Assembly (NCBI RefSeq): GCF_002002705.1
Contig: NZ_MUNS01000041.1
Span: 186,001 to 250,000 of the forward strand
DNA: 64,000 bases
Reading direction: 5' to 3'
Source of the DNA: Polaromonas sp. C04
GTDB lineage: Bacteria; Pseudomonadota; Gammaproteobacteria; Burkholderiales; Burkholderiaceae_C
The notes under the pieces were generated by a model. The model was not told where the DNA came from and searched no databases. It was given only the letters and a program-made list of their open reading frames with translations. Shown in pieces: positions 18,095 to 26,487 of this stretch. The stretch's first letter is position 1; every line of letters starts with the position of its first letter. A program made the translations under genes and the position numbers.

Positions 18095-19333
18095 ATGAAT
18101 CCGTCCACCTACATTCTCGGCGGCTACCAGACCGACTTTGCCAAAGTCTGGGCGCGCCAGGGGCAGGACATCTCCGACATGATGCGCGAGGCCACGCTGG
18201 GCGCACTGGCGGCCTGCGAGCTCGACGCCTGCGCCATTGAAAGCATCCACGTCGGCAACGCCTTTGGCGAGCTGCAGCGCCAGCAGGCCCACCTCGGGGC
18301 CATGGTGGCCCAGGTGGTGCCGGAGCTGTGGGGCGTGCCCGCCATGCGCCACGAAGGGGCCTGTGCTTCCTCGTCGCTGGCTGTGCTGAGCGCCATGGCC
18401 GAAATCGAAGCGGGCCGCTATGACTGCGTGCTGGTCCTGGGTGCCGAGGAACTCAAGAACCTGCCTGGCGATGCAGCCTCGCAAAACCAGAACGCCGCGG
18501 CCTGGCAGGGACATGAAGACATCGACTGCAAGTTCATGTGGCCCGCCGGCTTCGGCCTGGTGGCGCAGGAGTATGAGCGCCGCTATGGACTCGACCGCAA
18601 ATACCTGAACCGGATTGCCGAACTCAACTACGGCAACGCCAAGCGCAACCCGCTGGCACAGACCCGGAAATGGGAGTTCGACGCCCTGAGCTTCACGGAC
18701 GACGACGAGGCGAATCCGATGATCGAGCCTGGCAGCCGGCGCCAGGACTGCGGGCAGATTACCGACGGTGCCTGCGCCGTGGTGCTGGCCTCGGCGCGCT
18801 TTGCGCAGGCGCACGCCACGCGGCGTGGTTCAAGCCTGAATGCCCTGCCGCATATTGCCGGCTGGGGGCACCGCACGGCGGGTCTGCGCCTGCGCGACAA
18901 ACTCGAGCGCAGCCGCGATCACGCGTATGTGTTTCCGCATCTGCGCCAGACCATCGAGGACGCCTGGCGACGCGCCGGCGTGTCAGGCATCGAGGCAATG
19001 AGCGGAGTGGAAACGCACGACTGCTTCACCACGACCGAGTATGTGGCGATTGACCATTTGGGACTGACCTCACCCGGGCAGAGCTGGCAGGCGGTGGAAA
19101 ACGGTCGCATAGAGCGCGGCGGGAGTTGCCCGGTCAACATGAGTGGCGGCCTGATCGGCTGCGGCCACCCGGTAGGCGCCACCGGTACGCGCATGCTGTT
19201 CGATGCGGCGCGGCAGGTCACCAACACGGCGGGCGCCTGCCAAATCGAGAATGCGCAGCGCATCCAGACACTCAATATTGGCGGCTCATGCGCCACCGTG
19301 GTCAGCTTTGTGGTGGCGCGCGACGATCGATAG
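18095..19333 (+). CDS. SCP2-type thiolase (acetyl-CoA acetyltransferase family)
   Basis: Thiolase-fold enzyme of 412 residues. C90 in EGACASSSLAV is the acyl-carrying nucleophile, H308 lies in the SCP2-type motif VETHDCFTTTEY, and H358 in GCGHPVGATG. The classical second Cys motif near the C-terminus is not obvious (LNIGGSCATVV instead), as in the SCP-x/nondecarboxylating group. I prefer the ATG at 18095 over 18080 because GAAAGG lies 6 bases before it. It is the last gene of the carotenoid-oxygenase operon. With the crotonase it could shorten a CoA-activated fragment, but no dehydrogenase for the step between them is in the cluster. Confidence 0.9.
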   Translation: MNPSTYILGGYQTDFAKVWARQGQDISDMMREATLGALAACELDACAIESIHVGNAFGELQRQQAHLGAMVAQVVPELWGVPAMRHEGACASSSLAVLSAMAEIEAGRYDCVLVLGAEELKNLPGDAASQNQNAAAWQGHEDIDCKFMWPAGFGLVAQEYERRYGLDRKYLNRIAELNYGNAKRNPLAQTRKWEFDALSFTDDDEANPMIEPGSRRQDCGQITDGACAVVLASARFAQAHATRRGSSLNALPHIAGWGHRTAGLRLRDKLERSRDHAYVFPHLRQTIEDAWRRAGVSGIEAMSGVETHDCFTTTEYVAIDHLGLTSPGQSWQAVENGRIERGGSCPVNMSGGLIGCGHPVGATGTRMLFDAARQVTNTAGACQIENAQRIQTLNIGGSCATVVSFVVARDDR

Positions 19334-19372
19334 GTCAAACGCTGTCGAATGGCCGCTCGGCGACGCAGTGCT

Positions 19373-20350
19373 TCAGCCGGGTGTATCGAACAGTGCCGAC
19401 AGCGCCGCCACGGGCAGCCGGCCGCGCAAGCCAATCGCCACCAGCGCCGGGCCCGCTGCGGGGGCCGGGGCCGTGCGCAGCGTGCCGTGGCGACCGGCGA
19501 ACTGCAGCTCCGACCATGTGCTGTCGCTGTCTTGTGCTCCGGTGCGCAGCACGCCTTTCAGCCGCAGGATGCCGGGCGGTGGCTCGGCCAGCCAGGCGCG
19601 CAGCGCCGTGCTCGAGAACACCCGCGCGGGGCGGCACGACCAGGTGTCGAACAACGCGCCATGAGCCGGGTCGCCGTGTTCGTGCGCACCATCGGCGTGC
19701 TCGTGCGGATCACGGTGCGCCGATGCAGGCGTTGCTGCCTGCTGCATGTCGGGCAGCGCCAGGCCGCTGAGCATCGGCAGCGGCACCTGCGCCTGGGTGG
19801 TCTCGAACTGGGGCGTGGCGCCGGCGACCGAGGTGATCCAGTCGCGCACGCGGGCTCGCTCGTCGTTCGCCGCGCGGTCGCAATGGTTGACGACGATCAG
19901 GTCGGCCGCCTTCAGCTGACGCTCCAGCGTGTCGGCCAGCAAGGGGTCGCGCGACTGCGCCAGCGCAGCGCTCGCATCCACCAGCACGATCACGCCGTCC
20001 AGGCTCAGCCCGGGGTCGGCGCGGCCCATCTGCGCAATGCGCCACGGATCGGAGACACCGCTGGCTTCGACCACGACCGCGTCGAACGGCGGTGTCGTGT
20101 CGAGCACGCGGATCAAGGCGCTCGTCAGGTCGTCGCCGATCTGGCAGCAGACGCAGCCATTGGTCAGTGCCACCGTGTCACCCGACGAGGCTTCGATCAA
20201 CCCTGCATCGATATTGATGGCGCCGAAGTCGTTCACCAGCACCGCCATGCGCACCCCCCTGGCGTCGTGCAGCCAGCGGTTCAGCAAGGTCGTCTTGCCG
20301 GCGCCGAGAAAGCCGCCGATCACCGTCAGCGGCAGGCGCTTCTTCGTCAT
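19373..20350 (-). CDS. COG0523/CobW-family GTPase, probable metallochaperone
   Basis: G3E-family P-loop GTPase of 325 residues. Walker A is GGFLGAGKTT (12-21), the metal-binding CxCC is GCVCC (65-69), Walker B-like VVVEASGVSDP is near 95, and the base-recognition region has VNHCDRA (an NHCD variant of NKxD). A loop at about 212-230 is His-rich (HRDPHEHADGAHEHG), which points to Zn, Co or another divalent metal. A CobW C-terminal domain follows. It starts 7 bases after the amidohydrolase stop and is probably translated from the same mRNA, suggesting that it supplies metal to that enzyme. Confidence 0.9.
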   Translation of the reverse strand: MTKKRLPLTVIGGFLGAGKTTLLNRWLHDARGVRMAVLVNDFGAINIDAGLIEASSGDTVALTNGCVCCQIGDDLTSALIRVLDTTPPFDAVVVEASGVSDPWRIAQMGRADPGLSLDGVIVLVDASAALAQSRDPLLADTLERQLKAADLIVVNHCDRAANDERARVRDWITSVAGATPQFETTQAQVPLPMLSGLALPDMQQAATPASAHRDPHEHADGAHEHGDPAHGALFDTWSCRPARVFSSTALRAWLAEPPPGILRLKGVLRTGAQDSDSTWSELQFAGRHGTLRTAPAPAAGPALVAIGLRGRLPVAALSALFDTPG

Positions 20351-20357
20351 TTGGGCC

Positions 20358-22028
20358 TCAGTCCTTGCGCGCTTCGAACACCCGCCCGGACAGCACGGTG
20401 CCCCACACGCGTACGTCCTTCAGCGCCATCGGCTCCACCGCGAGCGGATCGTCCTCGAGTACGCAGAAGTCGGCTCGCTTGCCGCATTCGATGCTGCCGA
20501 TCTCGTGGTCCAGCTTGAGCGTCCAGGCCGGGCCCAGCGTGATGGCATGCAGTGCCTGCGGCACGCTGATGCGTTCGGCCTCGCCGAGCACGCGCCCCGA
20601 CGGGGTGACGCGGTTCACCGCGCACCAAGCCGTGAACAAGGGGCCCAGCGGCGTGACCGGCGCGTCGGAATGGATCGCCAGCGGCACGCCAGCCGCCAGC
20701 GCGCTGGCGCAGGCATCGAGCCGGTTGGCGCGATCCGGCCCCATGGTCATTTCGTAGTGCTGGTCGCCCCAGTACCAGAGGTGGTTGGTGAACAGGTTGG
20801 CGCACAGGCCGAGCGCGGCCATGCGGCGAAACAGCGGCGCATCGATCATCTGGCCGTGCTGCAAGGTGTGGCGGTGGTCGGGCCGCGGCGCGCGCGTCAG
20901 CACCCGCTCGATCGCATCGATCGCGACCTCGCTGGCCTCGTCGGCATTCGTGTGAGTGTGGATCAACAGGCCCGCGCGGTGGTAGGTTTCGAAGTCGGCC
21001 TCGTATTGCGCCGGCGCAGTGACCCAGATGCCGTTCGGTGCCCCGTTGAAATAGCCGGGCCAGCGCAGCCGCGCCGAGAAACCCTGGATCGAGCCGTCGA
21101 GCATCATCTTGACCAGGCCGTAGCGCAGCCGGTCGGTATTGCGTGGCAGCAGGCTTTTAACGTGCTCGGCACCGAGGGCCGCACCGTGCGTGCCATGAAA
21201 GGCCTGGAACGCTGGCAGGATGCGGATGCTGTAGGCGTCATCGGCAAGCGCCGACTCGAGCACCTTGCAATCCGTGTCGGTGAGCTTGTTGACGAGGTCG
21301 GTGGCAGTCGTCACCCCCTGCATGCAGGCGAGTGCGGCAAACGAGCGCACGCCGGCTTCGGTCATCGGCGCGAGCACCCCGGCGTCGCCGATCTTGCGAA
21401 TCACCAGGAACTTCGCGGCCGGCTCCTGCAGCTCCCCAGTGGGCTCGCCTGCGTTTGCCCCTGAGCGGAACTTGACCACGCCTTCGACTTCGTTGTCGCG
21501 CGTGATGTCGGCCAGCCGCAGCATCGCCGAGTTCACGTTCATTATGTGGCCGTTGGAGTGCGTGATGACGATGGACCGCGTGGTGCTCGCGCGGTCGAGA
21601 TGCTCGACCGTCATGCGTTCTCCGCCGAAGTAGATCGGATCGAACCCCCACGCGATCAGCGGTTCCGCATCCCCCTTGCCGGCCGAGCGCATTTGCGCGT
21701 CGATCTCGGCGAGCCGCGCGACCACCGCCTCCATGGAGCGCAGGCCGCTCCAGACCTTGCCCTGCGGATCGCGCCGGTCGAACCAGCCGAGGTAGTGCAT
21801 GTCCCACACGCTGCCTTCCTTGAGGTGGCAGTGGCCTTCGACCAGGCCGGGCATCAGCACCTTGTCGGCGAAGCGTTCGTCCAGTGTGTAGTCGCCCCAG
21901 GCCTGCATGCGCGCCAGGTCTCCGACCGCGAGGATGCGCCCGTCACGCACGGCGACATGCGTGGCCTCGGGCTGCATCGGGTTCATGGTGATGATCTTGC
22001 GGGCGGGGTATACGGTCGTTTGGGTCAT
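20358..22028 (-). CDS. YtcJ-like metal-dependent amidohydrolase (amidohydrolase 3 family)
   Basis: Amidohydrolase-superfamily enzyme of 556 residues, cytosolic. The metal-binding HxH is H66/H68 in GLVEGHCHLKEG, a candidate bridging Lys is K307 in GLVKMMLDGS, and further ligands are in IHTHTNAD (357-359), LQHGQM (H391) and IHSDAPV (D455). The C-terminal composite beta-domain reads GSIECGKRADFCVLEDDP. Relatives hydrolyse amides, formamides or imides; the substrate is not evident. It lies 9 bases downstream of the ABC binding protein and 7 bases upstream of the COG0523 GTPase, so uptake, hydrolysis and metal supply seem linked. Confidence 0.92.
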   Translation of the reverse strand: MTQTTVYPARKIITMNPMQPEATHVAVRDGRILAVGDLARMQAWGDYTLDERFADKVLMPGLVEGHCHLKEGSVWDMHYLGWFDRRDPQGKVWSGLRSMEAVVARLAEIDAQMRSAGKGDAEPLIAWGFDPIYFGGERMTVEHLDRASTTRSIVITHSNGHIMNVNSAMLRLADITRDNEVEGVVKFRSGANAGEPTGELQEPAAKFLVIRKIGDAGVLAPMTEAGVRSFAALACMQGVTTATDLVNKLTDTDCKVLESALADDAYSIRILPAFQAFHGTHGAALGAEHVKSLLPRNTDRLRYGLVKMMLDGSIQGFSARLRWPGYFNGAPNGIWVTAPAQYEADFETYHRAGLLIHTHTNADEASEVAIDAIERVLTRAPRPDHRHTLQHGQMIDAPLFRRMAALGLCANLFTNHLWYWGDQHYEMTMGPDRANRLDACASALAAGVPLAIHSDAPVTPLGPLFTAWCAVNRVTPSGRVLGEAERISVPQALHAITLGPAWTLKLDHEIGSIECGKRADFCVLEDDPLAVEPMALKDVRVWGTVLSGRVFEARKD

Positions 22029-22037
22029 GGTGCAGCA

Positions 22038-23699
22038 CTATTTGATATAGACGTTGTCGTAGGGCGACAGCGGACCCCAGATCGTTGTCGGTACGTTCGC
22101 GAGCTTCTTGCTCGTAGCCGTGTAATAGGGCGACACGTTGATGAACCCGATGGGCAGATCATCGGTGACGATCTTCTGGAAGGCTGCATAGTAGGCCTTG
22201 CGTTTGACCGGGTCGAGGGTCTGGCCGGCCTCGTTCAGCAGGTCGTCCACCTTGGGGTTGTTGTACGACTGGGTGTTGGTCCAGACGATGGGCTTGATGT
22301 TGGTTGACAGGTAGGTGCGGGCCACACCGATGACCGGGTCGCCCCAGTTGAAGACTGCGTCCATCGACATGTCGAAATCGTGCGCGGCCATGCGCTTGGC
22401 CCAGAAGGGGAAGTCGGCCGAGGTGCGGACCTCGACCGAGATACCCACCTTCTTCAGCTGGCCGCGGATGTATTCCGCCACTGTTCTCTGCCCGTCGCCG
22501 CCCGGCAGGTAGTCGATCGTCAATTTGAAGCGCTCGCCGTTCGCATCCACCGTGTAGCCGGCGGCGTCGAGCATGGCGGCGGCCTTCTTCAGGTCATACG
22601 GATATTTGACGACGTCGGTGATCGCGAACGGGCTGCCCGGCACGATCGGCCCATCGGACACCTGGGCGAAGCCGCCCATCAGGGCCTTGGTGATGAAGTT
22701 CTTGTCGATCGAGGTCGCAATCGCCTTGCGCACGCGCACGTCGGAGAGCGGCTTCTTCGCGGTGTTGAACGCGAGCCAGTTCAGTGCGCCGACGCCTTCG
22801 TAGCCCTTCGACGTCAGTGTGACCTTCGGGTTGTCCGTCAGCCGTCGCAGATCGGTCGGGCCTGAGACGAACGTCAACATCTGAAAGTCGCCGCGCTCAA
22901 GGCCGATCGTCAGGCTCGAGTTGTCTGGCGTGATGCTGATGATCACCTTTTCGAGGTAAGGCTGGCCCGGCAAAAAGAACTTGTCGAAGCGCTCCATCAC
23001 GATGCGCTGGCCGGTCGTGAACTCAACCAGCTTGAACGGCCCTGACCCAACCACGTCTTTGGAGTTGCGCGGATGGGTCTTCAGGTCCTTGCCATCGTCG
23101 TAGATGTGCTTGGGCAGGATCGGGCACAAGGCCGGGCTCATCGCCAGCACGATCGCCGGGTGCGGCGTGCTCATGCGGATGATCGCGGTGTAGGGGTCGG
23201 GTGTGTCGACCCGCTCGACCGGCCCCAGCATGGTCTTGAACGGGTGGTTGGCCTTGATCGCCATGATCGTGAACGCGACGTCGGCCGACGTGACAGGCTT
23301 GCCGTCGTGGAACAACGCGTTCTTGCGCAGGTTCAGGGTTAGCGACTTGCCATCCTCGGCAAGCTTCCAGGATTCGGCCAGGTACGGCTGCGGGTTCCAC
23401 TTGTCGTCGAAGCGCAGGGGGCTCGCAAAGATCTGCGTTGAGGGCATTGCAGTCGCAGCGCCGGATTGCACTGCGCCATTGACGTGGCGCGGAACCTGCG
23501 TGGTGCCGAGCACCAGGGTGCCGCCGCGTTTGGGTTCCTGTGCCGAGGCGGGCAGCGAAAACAGCGCCCCCGCAGCGATGAGTCCAGCCGACAACACCGT
23601 GGCGCGACGGGTGAGCGGGAGATTCGGCATGGCCGAACCGCGTGAATTTGGTTCCGTCGCAATAGGCGGGTGTTGGTTGGTCACTCCGGTAGTCAGCAT
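22038..23699 (-). CDS. ABC transporter substrate-binding protein, family 5 (peptide/nickel type)
   Basis: Periplasmic solute receptor of the DppA/OppA class. The frame allows starts at 23774, 23699 and 23630. I chose 23699 (553 residues) because AAAAAGGG precedes it; a start at 23630 would give MPNLPLTRRATVLSAGLIAAGALFSLPASAQ as the signal peptide and is a serious alternative. Family landmarks are RGGTLVLGTTQ, FRFD-like SPLRFDDKWNPQPYLAESW and LRKNALFHDGKPVTSADV. No permease or ATPase genes are adjacent, so it must share a transporter encoded elsewhere. It is the first gene of the amidohydrolase operon. Confidence 0.9.
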   Translation of the reverse strand: MLTTGVTNQHPPIATEPNSRGSAMPNLPLTRRATVLSAGLIAAGALFSLPASAQEPKRGGTLVLGTTQVPRHVNGAVQSGAATAMPSTQIFASPLRFDDKWNPQPYLAESWKLAEDGKSLTLNLRKNALFHDGKPVTSADVAFTIMAIKANHPFKTMLGPVERVDTPDPYTAIIRMSTPHPAIVLAMSPALCPILPKHIYDDGKDLKTHPRNSKDVVGSGPFKLVEFTTGQRIVMERFDKFFLPGQPYLEKVIISITPDNSSLTIGLERGDFQMLTFVSGPTDLRRLTDNPKVTLTSKGYEGVGALNWLAFNTAKKPLSDVRVRKAIATSIDKNFITKALMGGFAQVSDGPIVPGSPFAITDVVKYPYDLKKAAAMLDAAGYTVDANGERFKLTIDYLPGGDGQRTVAEYIRGQLKKVGISVEVRTSADFPFWAKRMAAHDFDMSMDAVFNWGDPVIGVARTYLSTNIKPIVWTNTQSYNNPKVDDLLNEAGQTLDPVKRKAYYAAFQKIVTDDLPIGFINVSPYYTATSKKLANVPTTIWGPLSPYDNVYIK

Positions 23700-23996
23700 A
23701 AGTACCCTTTTTCGTGTGATGAATGAGTCAAGAGCGGTGGGCTGTGAACTCCGAGCCAAAGTAGACTTGTGCAAATCTTATTTTTCAACTGAAATATCAA
23801 TATTTTCCCAATGGGTGAGATTTCAAATGCAAGCCCCGGCCCGCAAAGCGCATGCGAGACAGTTGCGTCGTTGAAGTTCGTCGCAGCAAACCATGCAAAT
23901 GGCGCATCTTGATCTGCTCGTCAAGGAGGGTGAAAGCTCGGGCGCTACCGTGGCAGCTTTGTGGTGGCACGCGGAGACTGCCTGTCCGTTGGCTAT

Positions 23997-24773
23997 CTAT
24001 TTTTTGAGGCCCGGTGCCCAGGCAAACGGCTGCAGTTCCTGTTGGAGTAGCGTGCCCAACTCCCGCTTGCGCTGGGCCGGCATTCTGGAACTGATGGCCG
24101 CGATGCTGATGCCGGCATAGCTGTTGCTGGAAAGGCGGAAGGCGCAGCCCACGCCGCCGGCCCCCTCGGGGCCGAAATCGGTCATCCCCGAAAACCCGTT
24201 CTTGCGCGTCTCCCGGACGATTCGGCGCAGTTTCTCCAGTGGCATGCCACGACGTTCGTACTCGCGTGCCTGCCGTGCGTGTATGGCCACTATCTCCGCA
24301 TCAGGCAGGCCGGCCAGAATGCCTACGCCGACAGAACTGGTTCCGAGCGGACGGCGTGTGCCCGGCTCGACAACGAAAACCTTGATCGGATAGGCTCCTT
24401 CTTCACGGTGCAGGCAAAGCGCGTAGTCGCCACTGCGCACGATCAGGAACACCGTGTCGCCGGTCTGGCGTGCGATTTTTTTCATGACCGGGCGGAACCG
24501 GTCTACCACGGGCACCATCCCCGCCGACACCAGCCCGAGCTGCATGGCTTCGATGCCCAGTCGATAAACCTTGGCCGGCGCAGCACGTTCAACAAAGCCC
24601 TCGTCGACGAGGCACGCCAGCAGGCGATGGGCGGTGGACCGATCCTGTCCAGTCAGTTCGATAAGTTCCTTCAGCCGGACGCCCTTCTCATGGTGAAAGC
24701 CCACTTGTTTGAGGAGTGCCAGCACTTTGCTGGCACTTTGAGAGCCAGCAATTTTGTTTTTATTCTCATCCAT
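23997..24773 (-). CDS. IclR-family transcriptional regulator
   Basis: Regulator of 258 residues with winged helix-turn-helix at about 14-75 (ASKVLALLKQVGFH through GQDRSTAHRLLACLVDEGFV) and the effector-binding domain after that (GTRRPLGTSSVGVGILAGL, then MTDFGPEGAGGVGCAFRL). It is divergent from the second Bug gene with a 173-base AT-rich spacer and probably controls it. The ABC receptor operon at 22038-23699 lies 297 bases downstream on the same strand and may also be a target. I found no gene in that 297-base gap. Confidence 0.9.
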   Translation of the reverse strand: MDENKNKIAGSQSASKVLALLKQVGFHHEKGVRLKELIELTGQDRSTAHRLLACLVDEGFVERAAPAKVYRLGIEAMQLGLVSAGMVPVVDRFRPVMKKIARQTGDTVFLIVRSGDYALCLHREEGAYPIKVFVVEPGTRRPLGTSSVGVGILAGLPDAEIVAIHARQAREYERRGMPLEKLRRIVRETRKNGFSGMTDFGPEGAGGVGCAFRLSSNSYAGISIAAISSRMPAQRKRELGTLLQQELQPFAWAPGLKK

Positions 24774-24946
24774 TGGGATATTAATTAAATATAAATTGAA
24801 CCGTAAGATTTTTTCTATTTTAATTCAATCGCCCAAGCAAGCAACCTGATAAGCGTGCGGGCCCTGGTGGAAGCACGGCACAAGCCCTCGGACTTCACCC
24901 GCAGAAATTAGCAACACCGGAACCCCCGAAACCTAGGAGATAGAGT
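24774..24946. promoter_or_regulatory. AT-rich divergent control region between iclR and the second bug gene
   Basis: The part at 24774-24840 is far more AT-rich than its surroundings and contains TTAATTAAATATAAATTGAA near 24781-24800 and TTAATTCAAT near 24830. ATTGAA and TTCAAT form widely spaced inverted arms. It presumably holds the promoters of both genes and the IclR site, but no exact operator can be fixed. Confidence 0.4.
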
Positions 24947-25939
24947 ATGAAACAGCAACATCGCCGGACCTTTCTGGCCCATATTTTGGCCGCTTCGTGC
25001 CTGCTGCCTGCCGGTGGCGCGGTGCTGGCGCAGCCAAATGATTACCCGAACAGAACCATCAAGGTTGTCGTTCCGTTTGCAGCTGGTGGCGGCGGCGACG
25101 TGATTGGGCGGGTATACGCCCAGAAGCTCGCCGAGGCCTTAAAGGTGGCCGTCATTGTGGAAAACAAACCAGGCGCCAGCACCATGATTGGCTCCGACTA
25201 TGTGGCCAAGTCCGCACCGGACGGCTACACCATCCTTCTGAATGTACCCCTGCTGGTGCAAACGCCCTATCTTTTCAACAAGATGGCGTATGACCCGCTG
25301 GTCGATCTGACACCCGTCACCGATCTGGCCGCCTCACCGCTGTGGTTCGCGGTCAGCACCTCAAAAACAAATACGCACACGCTCAAGGACTTCGTTGCGC
25401 AGGCCAAATTGCACCCGCAGGACTATAACTTTGCGTCGATCGGCGCCGGCTCTTCGGGTCACTTGTTGGGCTATGCGCTGAACGAAGCCAACGGCCTGAA
25501 CATGATGCACGTCCCCTACAAGGGGAGCTCGCAGGCGACGCTGGCCCTGATGGCGGGCGAGGTTTCTGCGGTGTTCCTCGACTATGTCACGCTGAAACCC
25601 CAGCTGGCGTCTGGCAAGGTGCGGCTCCTGGCCGTGACCGGAACGCGTCGTTCGGCGCTGACCCCCGACGTGCCCACGCTGGCCGAGCTCGGCTACCCGG
25701 GCTTTGAGTCCACCGTGTGGGCGGCGTTGTTTGTGTCCAGCAAGACGCCTGCCGAAATCGTGAGCCGGCTGGAAACGGAGACGCGCAAGATATTGGCGTT
25801 GCCCGATGTCCTGGCCAAGTGGCGCGAGTTGGGCTACGAGCCCGGCGGTATGCCACGGGCCCAGTTCGCCGCGCAGCTGCGTACAGATTCTGTGCGCTGG
25901 GGCGCGCTCATCAAGAAGACGGGCGTCAAGCTGGATTGA
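24947..25939 (+). CDS. Bug-type substrate-binding protein 2
   Basis: Periplasmic TctC/Bug receptor of 330 residues. The signal peptide (MKQQHRRTFLAHILAASCLLPAGGAVLAQ) is followed by NDYPNRTIKVVVPFAAGGGGD, the canonical start, then NKPGASTMIGSDYVAKS, APDGYTILLN and HVPYKGSSQATLALMAGEV. AGGAGA lies shortly before the ATG. It heads a unit with a SnoaL-like protein and a short-chain dehydrogenase, opposite an IclR regulator. As with the first Bug protein, the membrane partners are not in the window. Confidence 0.93.
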   Translation: MKQQHRRTFLAHILAASCLLPAGGAVLAQPNDYPNRTIKVVVPFAAGGGGDVIGRVYAQKLAEALKVAVIVENKPGASTMIGSDYVAKSAPDGYTILLNVPLLVQTPYLFNKMAYDPLVDLTPVTDLAASPLWFAVSTSKTNTHTLKDFVAQAKLHPQDYNFASIGAGSSGHLLGYALNEANGLNMMHVPYKGSSQATLALMAGEVSAVFLDYVTLKPQLASGKVRLLAVTGTRRSALTPDVPTLAELGYPGFESTVWAALFVSSKTPAEIVSRLETETRKILALPDVLAKWRELGYEPGGMPRAQFAAQLRTDSVRWGALIKKTGVKLD

Positions 25940-25979
25940 CGTTCTCCATCAATCGTTAACAAGTACAAGGACGCTCCCA

Positions 25980-26375
25980 ATGACATCGACTCTCACTGAC
26001 GCGCAAAAGATGGCCGTATTTCACGAAATGGCCGAAGCGTGGGAAAGCAAGCAATGGCGCAGGTGCGCGGACCTCTTTGCTCCGAACGGCGTCCTGCATT
26101 CCGTGATGCTGGAGCCGGTGGTCGGGCGCGAGGTCTTCTATGAGCGATTGTTGAAACTTTCAAGCCCCAACAAGCAGGTCAGGCAGCATATCCATCGATT
26201 GGGTGTGATCGATGGTGCGCTGGTCGTAGAGCGAACCGACGAAATCATCATCGACGGGGTCAGTCGATCTGTTCCCGTAGTTGGCGTCATGGAGTTCGAT
26301 GGTCCCCTGATTTCGCTATGGCGCGAATACTATGACCGCGCGTCACTCCTTCGGGCGCAGGGGAAAGCTGCATAG
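25980..26375 (+). CDS. SnoaL/NTF2-like fold protein
   Basis: Small protein of 131 residues that fits the NTF2-like cone fold. Typical features are the N-terminal helix with MAEAWESKQWRRCADLFAPNG, a strand with GREVFYERLLKL, and paired strands ending VVGVMEFDGPLISLWREYYD. Relatives include limonene-1,2-epoxide hydrolase, SnoaL cyclases and many uncharacterised helpers. The start at 25980 was chosen from the unit MTSTLTDAQKMAVF, 40 bases after the Bug stop; the frame is open further upstream. It is probably part of the Bug 2 catabolic operon. Confidence 0.8.
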   Translation: MTSTLTDAQKMAVFHEMAEAWESKQWRRCADLFAPNGVLHSVMLEPVVGREVFYERLLKLSSPNKQVRQHIHRLGVIDGALVVERTDEIIIDGVSRSVPVVGVMEFDGPLISLWREYYDRASLLRAQGKAA

Positions 26376-26487
26376 CGCGACACTGACGCAAAGACTCGCT
26401 GCATCACGTCACTGCGTGGTCGGATGCGTCAAAGCATGCGCAGCGGCGTTCCCCATTTCATCAAACGATTCAGAAGGACACGAACTC

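Noticed and set aside
24160-24180. GCCCCCTCGGGGCC, which resembles the hairpin of the repeat at 7790-7860.
   Set aside because: It lies within the second iclR coding sequence and the flanking repeat sequence is missing; a chance short match.
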